Assembly (NCBI RefSeq): GCF_910592395.1 | Contig: NC_088314.1 | Span: 18,015,998 to 18,079,997 of the forward strand | DNA: 64,000 nucleotides | From: Lineus longissimus | Lineage: Eukaryota > Nemertea > Pilidiophora > Heteronemertea > Lineidae | Direction of reading: 5' to 3' | In this document: piece by piece, positions 51,101 through 61,372 of the stretch | Layout: each line of letters begins with the position of its first letter | Position numbering within the stretch: the stretch's first letter is position 1 | Notes under the pieces: generated by a model | Told to the model about the DNA's origin: nothing | Databases searched by the model: none | The model's input: only the letters and a program-made list of their open reading frames with translations | Made by a program: the position numbers and the translations under genes

Positions 51101-54100
51101 TGCTCAAAATCCCACCCCAATTTGGAAAGAAATGTACATGACCAAGTGATGCAAGGAGCTATCGATCAGGGTCTCATCATCTGATGATGACAAATCAAAG
51201 GCTGTCTTAGATCAAATACAACGACTACGACAAGATCCTCAAGACGGACACCTGGATGAACAACACCGAGATTTTTTGGTGAAAGAGTTTGCTAATACCG
51301 CTTTTCACCGATGCCACGACAGCCGCAACACTCTTCGCGGACAGGCACCATGCTGCCGCTGTCGTCACGGTGCGTCACGTGTCCCGAGCCGTTACAGATT
51401 CGACAAGTGCCGTGCCCGATCCCGCGGCAACTCGTGCACGTGACGACTCCACTGCTTTGACATCGGTGACAACCCTGAGGCGGAAATGAAAATTGAAATC
51501 AAACAAGAGGCCCAAGGGCCTGGCGCTCAGCTGGATGACCTAATAACATACGACTGAGAGTGTAAAGTAGTAAATATCGGCTTTATACTACTGTTTGAAG
51601 GTCAAGAGAACACGTTATACCACTAAAATTTCCAATGCAGAGCTGCCAGCTGGATGAAATATGATTGAACTAATCAGCCATGGTATGTAAATATTACAGG
51701 AGGCAACGGAATATATCCCTAGTTCAGTATGTTGTATCGGTAGCTTTACAGAAAAGAAGTGTCAGAGAGGATGAGACTTCTCCATGGACAACTGTGGTAT
51801 GTCCAGGCTGGGTTGTACAGCACAAGGATACAAAATGCTGTCTGTAATTGAGAGGTATCCTGATTTAACAGAGGTCAAAATAAATAGAAATTACCAGTTT
51901 GGGACTAACACCACTGTCTTTTTTTTAATAAGGTAAAGATTACAGGAGTCAACAAAATTAATTTTATTGAGAGAAATTGACCTGTCCTGCAGGTGGTTGG
52001 AATTTACAATACAAAGTGTCATGACATTGTGCTCTACTGCATATCCCTAGTGAGTCGATCTATCCTTGGCGCAGACAGGTTCAAATTGGCTACATCTTGA
52101 ATAGATTGAATTGCGATGAAAATCTAATGCAATAAAGGAGCAATATCGAAGAGACAAATTAATCAAACCAATTGTCTACAGACTCGGACCCTGAAATGGC
52201 GTGATGTATGCGTGCATATAAAAGTATATCAATTGGTCCGATAAAGATGATGAGGCAATGTCAATATGCCTTGCCTTAGTCGACAGGCAAGCTAGAAGTT
52301 CCGCACCGTGAGGAGCTCCTTGGTAAGGCCATGTCAGGTTCCGCACACCTCTTCATATACATCAAGTATTGAAAGCTGTGGTGAGCACATAAAAAGACCA
52401 TGGTCACCTTAATTTGAAAATCCCTTCATAATCAAGGGCTACCTCTGACTAAAACAGCACCCATAAACAATTGACCACCAATTTGACCCCAGCTCCTAAC
52501 TGCGGGAAAACCCAAGTCCAGCAACCAAAAGTACCAAAAATACATTTTTGTTTACATTTGAACTGCACACATGCGTTTGTTTACAATTTCATTTCCCGCG
52601 AAATCTCGAAAATCAGGTGACCTGCAATCGTGGATTGAAAATAACATTAACCTGGGTTCAGCAGGTCAGCAGGTATACCGGCTGTTCCAATCATCCCCCT
52701 ACAGCCAGCTGTTCAAAAGGTAATGTTATTCACCCCACAGGGAGTGCAGGTAATTGATTAAGCCCCTGCATAACTTAACACTACAACAGCAATGGCTTGG
52801 CTTCTGTGGTAAGGAGAATTGACAGTTTTTTTACGGAAGTAACATTATTGTGTTGCTTAAAACGTCTACTTTTTACTCATGTAAGAATCGTAGTACTAAT
52901 AATAACTTCAACTTATTTTCCGGTTATGATAACACAACACGCATCTTTATGATCATGATCTTTCTCAAACTAACTGAATGACCTAATCACCTTGGACGCA
53001 CAACCACATATCAATCCGCCCCGACGATCAACAACAAAGTTTTCGTGCTTTTAGCTGTCAACATCAATGGCTATAATATACTCCTGCAGAATAGTAGAAT
53101 TAATAGAACTAATTTCCGAAGTTTCCAATAGTTTGAACACAAATCAGAACATCACCCATCAGCTGGACTCAGATCTGCATAAATTACGATAAATAATGAG
53201 GTCGTCGCTTCAATTTCGCAAAGAAAGTTGACTCCATTCGAAGGTTGTTTTGACCCAATTCCGTTGAACTCATCGTTATGAGGGCATTTGAACACATTCT
53301 CGTTGATCTTTTCTATAAATGTGTGAAGTTTCGTACCAAAATACATTTCCGTAAAGGCTTAAATAAGAAAATTTGTCACTTACAAATCATCGCTCCGGTA
53401 GAAATAAAAAGGTCGCCGCCATTTTCTTGATGATAGTTCTCCAGGTAACCTCGGCGGGAAATTTAAAGCGGGGTCATCCGGGGTCAAACAACAGTTTTGC
53501 TCACTACCGCCAACTGGTGATATAAATCGACACTAATCTATTTTATATCAAAACTTCTGTATCATGAAGACCTTTTCAACTTTATTTCAAGCTTTTATCT
53601 GCTGGAATAGAGCGTCAAAAAATTGTTTTTTCATTTACGCATTTTGCCCCCTGGGGAGCTGAATTTGAGTCGAATCGCCCAAATTTTTTTCCGTAAGCAA
53701 CATTTTCTGCGGTGTTTATAAGCAAGACTAGATTTGAAGTGCCTCGGTTGTATGATTACAAAATGCCCAACTTTGTCTACAGATGGCTGGATGGAAGGAC
53801 GGACACCAATTGAATAGCTATTTGACTAGCTCTGCTGACTTTGTCAGCTGAGCTAAAAAATATTCTAAAATACCTTGGTACCGTAAAGTCAACTTTTAAA
53901 TGGAAAATGCATAAGCCTCGTTCTGAGAGTGGAGTGTTTTGGACACGCAACCAAGATGCTCTACCAAAGTTCCCTCGGGTTGCACTAAAATGTGGAAACC
54001 ATGCACACAGCTCACTTCAGATGTTTGAGGCTCTCAAAACACTGCTTCAAACACAAATCAGCCAAGGAAGCATCAACCACCCTACGTTTTTTAATGAGCA

Positions 54101-57100
54101 CTACACATATTTGCTGAGAAAAACGCTCCAAATAGCCCATTTGCGCGGATTTTAGCATCACTTGAGCGAGCCGATCCGGACTTCCTATACGCGCTGCCGT
54201 AACATAATGTAAACAACGGCGCTACCGGCGCTCCGGGCAGGCGATGGATGGAATTTGCCAAATTCGCACATATTCAAGTTATTTCGTGGCCTATCTTTTT
54301 AAGTTTGAGGTATTTTAGAATAGAAATTGAACCCTCGGCTTCGGACCTTGGTTGAGTTACCAAGACACTCTCGGGTGGAGCTAAAATACAGTCCAAACCC
54401 TCGCCTATCGGCTCGGGTTTGGACTGTATTTTAGCTCCACCCGAGAGTGTCTTGGTAACTCAACCAAGGTCCGAAGCCGAGGGTTCAATTCCTTAATTAA
54501 AGAGTCACCCATCGGTTTCAAACCTATGCGATCATTTGCGCGCGATTGTGTGGGCATTAACTGCTGTACGACCGAGCGATTTCATGGACCCGGTTTTTCA
54601 AAGCCTAGTTAGTTTGTATAGCGACCGCTTAGTTTTAGTGACCTCTTCTAAACTCAGCGAAACCCTATGGCGGAGCCCTTCAAGTGCCGCTAACTTAGCG
54701 GCAGCTAAGCCTAACGGAAAACGGGGTATATATGCGGCTGTTAAAACAAATGACAAAATATTAGTATACGTAAAGAGGGAAAAGGTGAGAAAGGGGCAAA
54801 TGTGACTCGCTCTACCAAAACTAGGCGCTTGTCGCATCTGAACTCGACAGGTTGATACGGACTTGTTGTTCATTTCCCTATTGTAGACCTTTTGTAAAAT
54901 CTATTACAAACTGATTTGGTCACATTTCACAAAAGGTCTACAATAGGGAAATGAACAACAAGTCCGTATCAACCTGTCAAGTTCAGATGCGACAAGCGCC
55001 TAGTTTTGGTAGAGCGAGTCACAAATTGTACACACACACAGGGGGCATTTTCAATAGCAATAAGTGGAAAGTAGTTGTTATATCTTAGTATACTAGTAGT
55101 CTACGAAAGCGAAGGGTTTTCGGTACGAATGCCTCGAACATACCTCCTACGGCCACTCCCGTTGCACATATAACATCTTTCATTTTCGTATGATTCTGTT
55201 CTAGCGTCGTAGCGGCGCACAGAGCCGTCACCGCCGCACGTATAACAGCGCGTGTTACCAGTACCCGAGCAGCGGCTGCAGATGATAGTACCAGTGGCTT
55301 GGCAGCGGTGACAATCCTGAATAATACATATGTGAATCATTCAGGGTTTTTTCCCTCGTTCACTAGCCATTTTTTTTATCAAAAGGAAAGCCGAGGGGAC
55401 TTTTTGCCACTGGACTTTGCCTAGAGTGCCAATATTGCACGACCAGGGATCAGGGATTATTTAGGGAAAGCAGAAGTTCGGGGTCAGTTCTGGTGGTATT
55501 AGTCCAATAAAAAAATACGAATTTTTCGTTTTCGGTGTGCTCAATTGCATCCAGCCAATCAGAGGGCTTTATATTGAGGCTAGGTTCTTTGAAATAAGCT
55601 TTCGGAAAAGGTTGTGCGTTATATCATAGATTACATTCACCCTCATGTAAATGTCATCTTGGATGGTTGCATGCACACCACAACACTGTACAAATTATCT
55701 TGAAATTGCTATTTGGACTGTGTTTGCACAAATCCATTACCTTGGTTTAAAATGAGCATTAGACTGTGCATTTACGGACACCTACCTTCACCACGGCAGT
55801 GTGGGGAACTTCCACCTTCTTTTGATGACTGTCGAACATTTCATCAGGAGCGACATCGATCGCCCATGGTTCCGGGGGATGTCCATTTTGAGGCCCATCA
55901 ATTTCTTGACCCACAAACGGCACGTGCTCATAGTTGGTGCTGCGACCCTCGCAAAATGTTTGCAGGATATACTGGAAACAAAAGGGATGCATCGTTTAAA
56001 GCCTTGTTGCAAAAGAAAAGCACTAGCACGTAAAAGTCGTGAAATCAAAGTTCTTGATAACTCATTAATTTAAGGCGGGATCCATGGGTAGGAAAGGGAA
56101 CACGTATGGAGAAGAGGGGATCCATGGGTAGGAATGGGAACACGTATGGAGAAGGCGGGATCCATGGTTAGAAAAGGGAGCACATATCGAGAAGGCAGGC
56201 TCCATGGGTAGGAAAGGGAACACGTATGGAGAAGGCGGGATCCATGGGTAGGAATGGGAACACGTATGGAGAAGGCGGGATCCTTGGGTAAGAAAGAGAA
56301 CACATATGGAGAAGGCGGGACCAATGGGTAAGAAAGAGAACACGCATGGAGAAGGCGGGATCCATGGGTAAGGAAGGGACAATATGAAGCCCAGTTTAAT
56401 TCTTGGTGGATTTGGAAAAAGTTGTATGTTGCTTACATGTAAGGCAGTTGAGCCAGTGATTTTATTGAAGGTCATTCCTTCGGCCGCCTTCTTTCCCCAA
56501 CAACACTTCTCAGCAACCAAGCCAAGCATCGCCTCCCTACACTGCTCCTCTTTTAGGTTAGCAACCCTGAAAAAAGTAAAATACGTTTCTTAGCATTCTA
56601 GGTACACAAATTGAGCTTTGTGGTTATTATACGGGGCACAGTATGCCAAAACTGGTTATGGCAACAGTGTGAAAATACTTGTATGGGCAGCACGACCATG
56701 ATCACATAAAGGGGTTTTGATTGGTCAAAACCTGTCACCTGACAGGAAGTCCTACATGATTTCTGCTTTAGGAAAGTAGCGAATGGGCATAGTCCTCCTA
56801 CCCGGATGTTACGCTTGAGCCATACTATTGTAATGCACTGTCGTACTTACTCTGCATATTCCACATGCGGTGGCTCTCCGGTTGGTTTTGGTGGCGGAGG
56901 GGGCGGGGGAAGCTCAGAATCTGAAGAAAGAATACAAAACTTAAGAACACTGTAATGCATGAGTCTGCACGTGATAGACTATAGACAAAACCAGTCTGGT
57001 TGAAAAGTTTTTAAAGACAGTACCATGCTCCGGGAACTTTAATTAACCGGACTGACCATGTGTAATGTTTGTCTTTTTTGATAAAAAGCATAATGAATAA

Positions 57101-58610
57101 AGTTTTCACGCCAAGTACAGGGCTGATTTTATTCACCTTGGGGTTACGGCCTACCGTAAGGCGATAAGAGCACTTACCTTGTCCGAACCCGCCAACCTTC
57201 TCATAACCTCCATACACTTGGAACCCATTGAGATCTGGAGATGACCCATCTGAAATACAAATAGAGCTTTGGTTAGTTTTCGTACGATTCGCAACAAGTT
57301 GTGTATGTTTTATACGTGCAGTAAATTTTGACAGGCCGAGCTTGGTGAGGCCTGACGGCAGCCACGTGAACCTCCGGAGTGCTCCTACGGAGACCCGGCT
57401 GCAGGGCCCGGTTGTTCAAAGCCTGGTTAGTTTAGCAGTGACTGGCGTTTTTTTCACGATATACTGTTTCGTGGCTTTATACTGTGACTGCTGTTTGTCA
57501 TGCTGTCTCAACTTGTCAAAAAACTTTATTCGGTATCTTGTCAAATGTCATATAAACGTGCCACTACATGTATTTGTTCACGATGGAGCCACCGGGTTCC
57601 GGTGTAATGTTTTTGAGTGTTTCTGTTTTTGAGTGTTTCCCCTCATTGTTTTGGAACGCTCAAAAACAGATTGACGAGTTTTTCTGTGTATCCCCCCTAT
57701 TGAAAAGTCATGGTCTCTCTAGCTGCCTATTGTTTGGAAACACTGAAACATGGGGAACAACCACAGATGTTACACCGGTCATGGCCTGATTCACGGTATT
57801 CGCTTTCGCGAACGGGAAGACTTGCCCAAAAACTGATGACGTCATACACAAAAATATTTATTCTCGGTGAATTTGTTCTCGGTAGGTACGGAAAAGCGAA
57901 ACCTCACTAGCGTTTATAACGCCACGGTCCAACCATAGTCGAGGACTGCTGGCGCGTTCTGTTAAGCAATGCCGAAGAGCGGCAAGTCCGTTGGCGACTG
58001 TTAAAAAAGAATAGTATCACGACTGTAAGTCTGTTACCTGACTCTGATCCACTGTCGCTGTCATCATCCCGGCGGTTATCATCCGGCTGGCCAATAGCGC
58101 CTCCCTGGTCGGGTGGGCCTGCATAGGCACCCTGACCTGGCATGTCCGGCCCTGAAACGATATGTTACAGTTAAGAATGGGTGAAAATGAAGTTGAGGGT
58201 CTGGGTGGCCCCCGTACAAGTTGGACATGTCGCTGCTGGCTCCCACGCAAAAGGGCGGGAACCCAGGATTGTATTTCTGGATGAATCGGCTTGGCTTTCA
58301 AGGAACTAAAAATATTTGGTATCTCGCAGTTCTTCGAATGAGATTTAAAACCGAGATTCCCAATTGGCACCTAACCGTAGTGGCACGCAAAGAAAGCTCA
58401 TTCCGCATTGGAGGAGGAATAATCCCTGGAGAAAAAGTGCAGATCGAACTCTGACGAGGAAGAAGAGGAGTGAAGTTTCACCGGTGACGGAATAGTCGCC
58501 AGATTTACCGCTGCCAGTTGACGCCGTTGATGGTGATAATTCTATTCAAACTTTCGCGATTTCGGTGAAAAAAGGTATTACCTACCAGTTGGAGGATTTG
58601 CAGCGGCCAT
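48149..58610 (-). CDS. SSUH2: SSUH2 homologue, cysteine-rich zinc-finger-like protein
   Basis: Homologue of C. elegans ssu-2 and vertebrate SSUH2. The molecular role is not settled; human SSUH2 has been linked to tooth development. Exons in order: 58586-58610, 58038-58151, 57178-57249, 56851-56920, 56437-56566, 55786-55971, then one of two alternatives (A 55144-55316 or B 51299-51474), then 49851-49943, 49471-49573, 49162-49266, 48149-48295. All phases agree; the form with A is 405 residues, with B 406. The N-terminal 90 residues are low-complexity (Gly/Pro/Asp-rich, then a Pro run). Residues 94-137 form a conserved helix-rich block with KCCWGKKAA. Next is the region with YEHVPFVGQ, then six CxxC units (four in A or B, two in 49851-49943, CSRCGGDG and CPVCKG), LTVKL and NHQEDFI, and the hallmark C-terminus ending YPQQCCWGCQIL. 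The start is the ATG at 58610 (MAAANPP). A minus-strand AATAAA at 47739-47744 could end the mRNA about 400 bases after the stop. Confidence 0.93.
48695..49065 (+). repeat. MITE family M3 copy 2
   Basis: Same 371-base element with ends AATAGCATTCCGCGAAG and CTTCGCGGAATGCTATT. Its right end is about 96 bases from the SSUH2 exon at 49162-49266. High identity between the copies implies recent activity. Confidence 0.85.
50011..50199 (-). repeat. MITE family M1 copy in SSUH2
   Basis: TACAGTAGAACC to GGTTACACCGTA with the core on the minus strand, about 70 bases from the SSUH2 exon at 49851-49943. A very decayed relative lies at about 51830-51940. Confidence 0.7.
50658..50804. repeat. Foldback element M4, truncated copy
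   Basis: The left arm, the loop and about 20 bases of the right arm, breaking off after AGGTCTACAATA. It lies between SSUH2 alternative exon B and the next common exon. Confidence 0.85.
51299..51474 (-). CDS. SSUH2: SSUH2 alternative cysteine-rich exon B
   Basis: 176 nt, also phase 0 in and phase 2 out, with four CxxCxxxG units: CHRCQSSG, CTSCRGIG, CRICNGSG and CCGCRGIG. It is clearly a diverged duplicate of exon A, sharing the opening CHRCQ and the spacing. The acceptor CTCAG is good; the donor GTATTA is weak. Splicing A to B shifts the frame and meets a TGA inside B, so a transcript should use one or the other. Confidence 0.85.
54325..54491. repeat. Perfect-looking palindrome in an SSUH2 intron
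   Basis: Arms of about 75 bases (GAACCCTCGGCTTCGGACC at the left, GGTCCGAAGCCGAGGGTTC at the right) around a short loop near 54406. I saw no mismatch in the arms. Confidence 0.85.
54801..55023. repeat. Foldback element M4, full copy after SSUH2 exon A
   Basis: Full hairpin with near-perfect 90-base arms; the loop is in the opposite orientation to the copy at 44734. It ends 120 bases from the donor of SSUH2 exon A. Confidence 0.85.
55144..55316 (-). CDS. SSUH2: SSUH2 alternative cysteine-rich exon A
   Basis: 173 nt, phase 0 in, phase 2 out, with an acceptor CAG before GATTGTCACC and a donor GTATGT. It encodes four CxxCxxxG units: CHRCQATG, CSRCSGTG, CYTCGGDG and CYMCNGSG, the type of repeat seen in the DnaJ zinc domain. 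Joined to the exon at 49851-49943 it gives RRSCSRCGG, matching the arrangement in vertebrate SSUH2. Confidence 0.92.
56073..56388. repeat. 40-base minisatellite in an SSUH2 intron
   Basis: About eight copies of a 40-base unit (GGATCCATGGGTAGG, then AACACGTATGGAGAAGGCG). It fills most of the 465-base intron between the SSUH2 exons at 56437 and 55971. Its phases produce several spurious ORFs. Confidence 0.9.
58263..58440 (+). mobile_element. SINE family B fragment in the first SSUH2 intron
   Basis: Body and tail of family B in plus orientation: CTTTCAAGGAACTAAAAAT, CTTCGAATGAGATTTAAAACC and the end TTGGAGGAGGAATAATCC. The tRNA head is missing or decayed. Confidence 0.65.
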
Positions 58611-60232
58611 TCGTCTAGATTCAGTGGTCACCAGAACAACACTGAGACCATTTCGAGAAAACCTGTGCGTCTTTTTGTCTTCACAGCTTAGCAACAGATA
58701 AACACACTTTTCAAAAGGCCTTAAAAGGCCTGTATGTGACGCAATTATTGTGGTACTATTCAAATATCGATATTTATTTAAGCCAATGGAAAGTTTACTT
58801 CACGAGCGGAATATTTTCTTTCAATCACTACAATTGGTGGACAATGTTGTTGAACCCTGCAATGAAACTCAAAGCCAATGGAAATTAACTGACACAGATT
58901 TTTGACGATCTCCAAGCGTCGTCAATGGTGATCATCGTTGCCAAGTCTCACTCGATCTACTGATATATAACAGAACGGTCTTTTGAGGAGGTTGTCGGTT
59001 ACCAATGCTCAAAACAATTAGCAGTTCGGAAATAATCAGCCGTTTAATTGTATATCTGTGTCATAATCTTAGAAAATGACACCAAGTCGTTAGGGTAATC
59101 GCAGAACCTGTCTAACCTTATTTTCTACGATTCGGATACTGCTGTGTTATGCATAAATAAGTTAGTATAGCACCTTTGCTACAATACGACGCTGGACTAT
59201 TACAGGTCCATTGTTAGAAACCGTATACACGTCTAGTCCCAAGTCGTCTGTCCTGAGTGATATCAATCATGCGACAGGCGGACCTGTAGTCCCAGTCTAC
59301 CAAGAATAGGGAGTTTTCGTAACCCCCCTCCCAACAAACCCGCCGAACGCCTATCCTCACTGTTCGATCTCCTGGTAATGGTGCACCTTGACTCAATGTA
59401 TTGACATTGCTCCGCTTCCAGACAACGCGCGCGGACTGAGGCTGCGGAGCCAATACCGCTAGAAGTTCAGTATGGTAGGCCTAAATGGTGTGTTGAACAA
59501 ATTGATAGACGTTCACGTTTCCGGGCTTTGCGAAAACTCCCTAATGAAATGGAGGAGATACAACAATTCGTTTTAAAGGCATACGCCGTTCGTTAATTAA
59601 TTAGAATTTGTAATTGAATTTGAAAATTTCAGATTGTGTAAATACGTTCTGAACATAACATTTCAGCTAGCGTAGACTGATATACAAATACTATAAAGAC
59701 CGAGTTTCAGCAAAATTCGTTTGCATAATAACCCTCGTTTGTGGGGCACTTTGTCGAAAACATAAAGTATAGGCCTACATGTGAATTGACCAATAAATAA
59801 ACACATTTCGGTTTTCGCTATAGCGTTTAAACCCTGTTTATTTAGTCATTAAAGTTTTCGCCGTTCGTTCACACTATACATTGAACTTGTATTTACTGTT
59901 GGTTCAACTGTATCTGTTTCCTATTTCTAACGCCAGGCGACGCCAATAGTTTGTCATAGGGTTTTTTCTCCTGAAAGTACCACATACATATGAACGTTTC
60001 ATAGAGCCAAAAGCCTCTAAAATCGGACGTCCGGTAGATATCAGAAGATTTGATGTCCGGCGGACATTACTCTTGACATCATTCACGCGATTGCCAGCTT
60101 GATACTCGCAGGTTGATGTCGGGACGAGAAGATTCTTGCAAGATGTCGGCCCGAAGCTCGCTTTTTTGCTTTACTGTTAGTAAATGGTCATCGACCCCAA
60201 TAGCGTGTTCATACGCGGGAAGTCAAGGTTGA

Positions 60233-60875
60233 GAACAGCGACTTATCAAGGATCCTTATGCGTATACGGATAAAGCTCTGTGAAAGAGCTCGGACATATT
60301 TTGTGTACATTTCTATCCGTGTACGTATAAGGATCTGTAAGTCCCTGATCTCAACGTATACGGATCGAATTGTCCACAAAATTCGTCTTCCTAAAGCTAG
60401 ATTTACATGTACACGTTGAAACGGATGCGTGATACGTTTCCATTTCCAGCATCCGAGTTTCCGATACACATTTATACGTAATATCGAGCGCTTTATTAAG
60501 CGCAAAACTTTTCTTTAGATTCCCATGCATTAAAGCATTTTTTTGAATCGTGGTAATCAGCATGCTTCGGATTGTACAGGAACGGACGATCTCGGACAGC
60601 GTTCACCAAGTCCTCCACGAAATTTTTCTTCAACCCTGTCTTCCTCGGCATGGTTTCGTAGACAAGACCAACGTATGCGCTTAAACGCACCCGTTTTATG
60701 CAGTTGTCGGAGATATGTGAATGCGCAAATGGTTAAGCATGTGTTGAAAAATTTTCGTTGGACGGATGCGTTAAACGCATACGATATACGGACTATAAAA
60801 CGTATAAATGTAAATCTAGCTTTAACTAGAGTTTTATCCGTATCCGTTTCAAGGATCCGTGATAAGTTGCTGTCC
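60233..60875. mobile_element. Harbinger-like non-autonomous DNA transposon with MADF fragment
   Basis: 643 bases with imperfect terminal inverted repeats of about 50 bases: the left end GAACAGCGACTTATC mirrors the right end GATAAGTTGCTGTCC, followed on both sides by GGATCC and TACGGATAAA. TGA directly flanks both ends (60230-60232 and 60876-60878), fitting a 3-base target duplication of the Harbinger type. The subterminal motif AAAGCTAGATTTACAT occurs on both sides in inverted orientation. Confidence 0.75.
60496..60651 (-). pseudogene. Truncated MADF / Myb-SANT-like domain ORF inside a MITE
   Basis: The frame from ATG at 60651 gives 51 residues: a basic start MPRKTGLKKN, then VEDLVNAVRDRPFLYNP, DYHDSKK and NAWES, the first half of a MADF domain (a DNA-binding Myb/SANT relative). 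It stops at 60496, where the second half of the domain should follow. MADF/Myb-SANT proteins are the usual second protein of PIF/Harbinger transposons, and this frame lies within a TIR pair (60233-60875), so it is probably a transposon-derived remnant. Confidence 0.7.
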
Positions 60876-61004
60876 TGACCTCCCTTTTGGGCGGTGGAAT
60901 CCTACTGAATATAACCGGTTTCTAGCGCAAAAGAGAAGGAAAGCAATAGGGCATGATATACTGTATCTCAAGGATGGGAAACCGGGAATAAAAAAATGGC
61001 CGGG

Positions 61005-61235
61005 TCTATTTGGCAAGCCGCTCGCCGAACAGGCATCTTTTTTGTCCTGTTTGGAGAGCCGCTTGCCAAACAGCACTAAAAAGCCACCCTGTTCGGCCAG
61101 CCGGGCTTGCCAAACAGGTAAAAAATCTACCCTGTTTGGCGAGCTGGAGACTTTACTTTAATATCAATGAGTTCGGCTCTCCATTCAGGACAAGAGAAAG
61201 TCGCTGTTTGGTAAGCCGGGCTTGCCAAGTAGTCA
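61005..61235. repeat. Cluster of TTTGGCAAGCCG words in both orientations
   Basis: Variants of CTGTTTGGCAAGCCG and its complement CGGGCTTGCCAAACAG alternate five or six times, forming overlapping short hairpins just 3' of the possible SSUH2 alternative first exon. Confidence 0.55.
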
Positions 61236-61257
61236 CTTCCTAAAAAAATATTCCTAC

Positions 61258-61372
61258 CTTGGATATTGTAATGGAGGTCCACATCAGTAAGAGGAGGCGG
61301 GTCGTAGAGGTCACTGCGTCCTTGTCTGTGTCGACGATGGTAAGCCTGGGTTTGGTAGACTAGGTTGTGCAT
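61258..61372 (-). CDS. SSUH2: Possible alternative first coding exon of SSUH2
   Basis: An open stretch from ATG at 61372 gives 38 codons (MHNLVYQTQA, then YDPPPLTDVDLHYNIQ) and ends in phase 1 at the strong donor GTAGGAA at 61257. Phase 1 is what the second SSUH2 exon (58038-58151) requires and equals the phase of the other first exon (58586-58610). It could equally be the first exon of an unrelated gene or a chance ORF; the protein segment matches nothing I know. Confidence 0.45.

Noticed and set aside
56065-56529. 154-codon ORF with repeated MDPAFSIRVP-like words
   Set aside because: The frame runs from an SSUH2 exon into the 40-base minisatellite in the intron; it is not a separate gene.
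59214-59453. 79-codon ORF between SSUH2 and its possible distal exon
   Set aside because: No recognisable domain, no splice signals in a fitting phase, and no repeat or codon pattern to support it.
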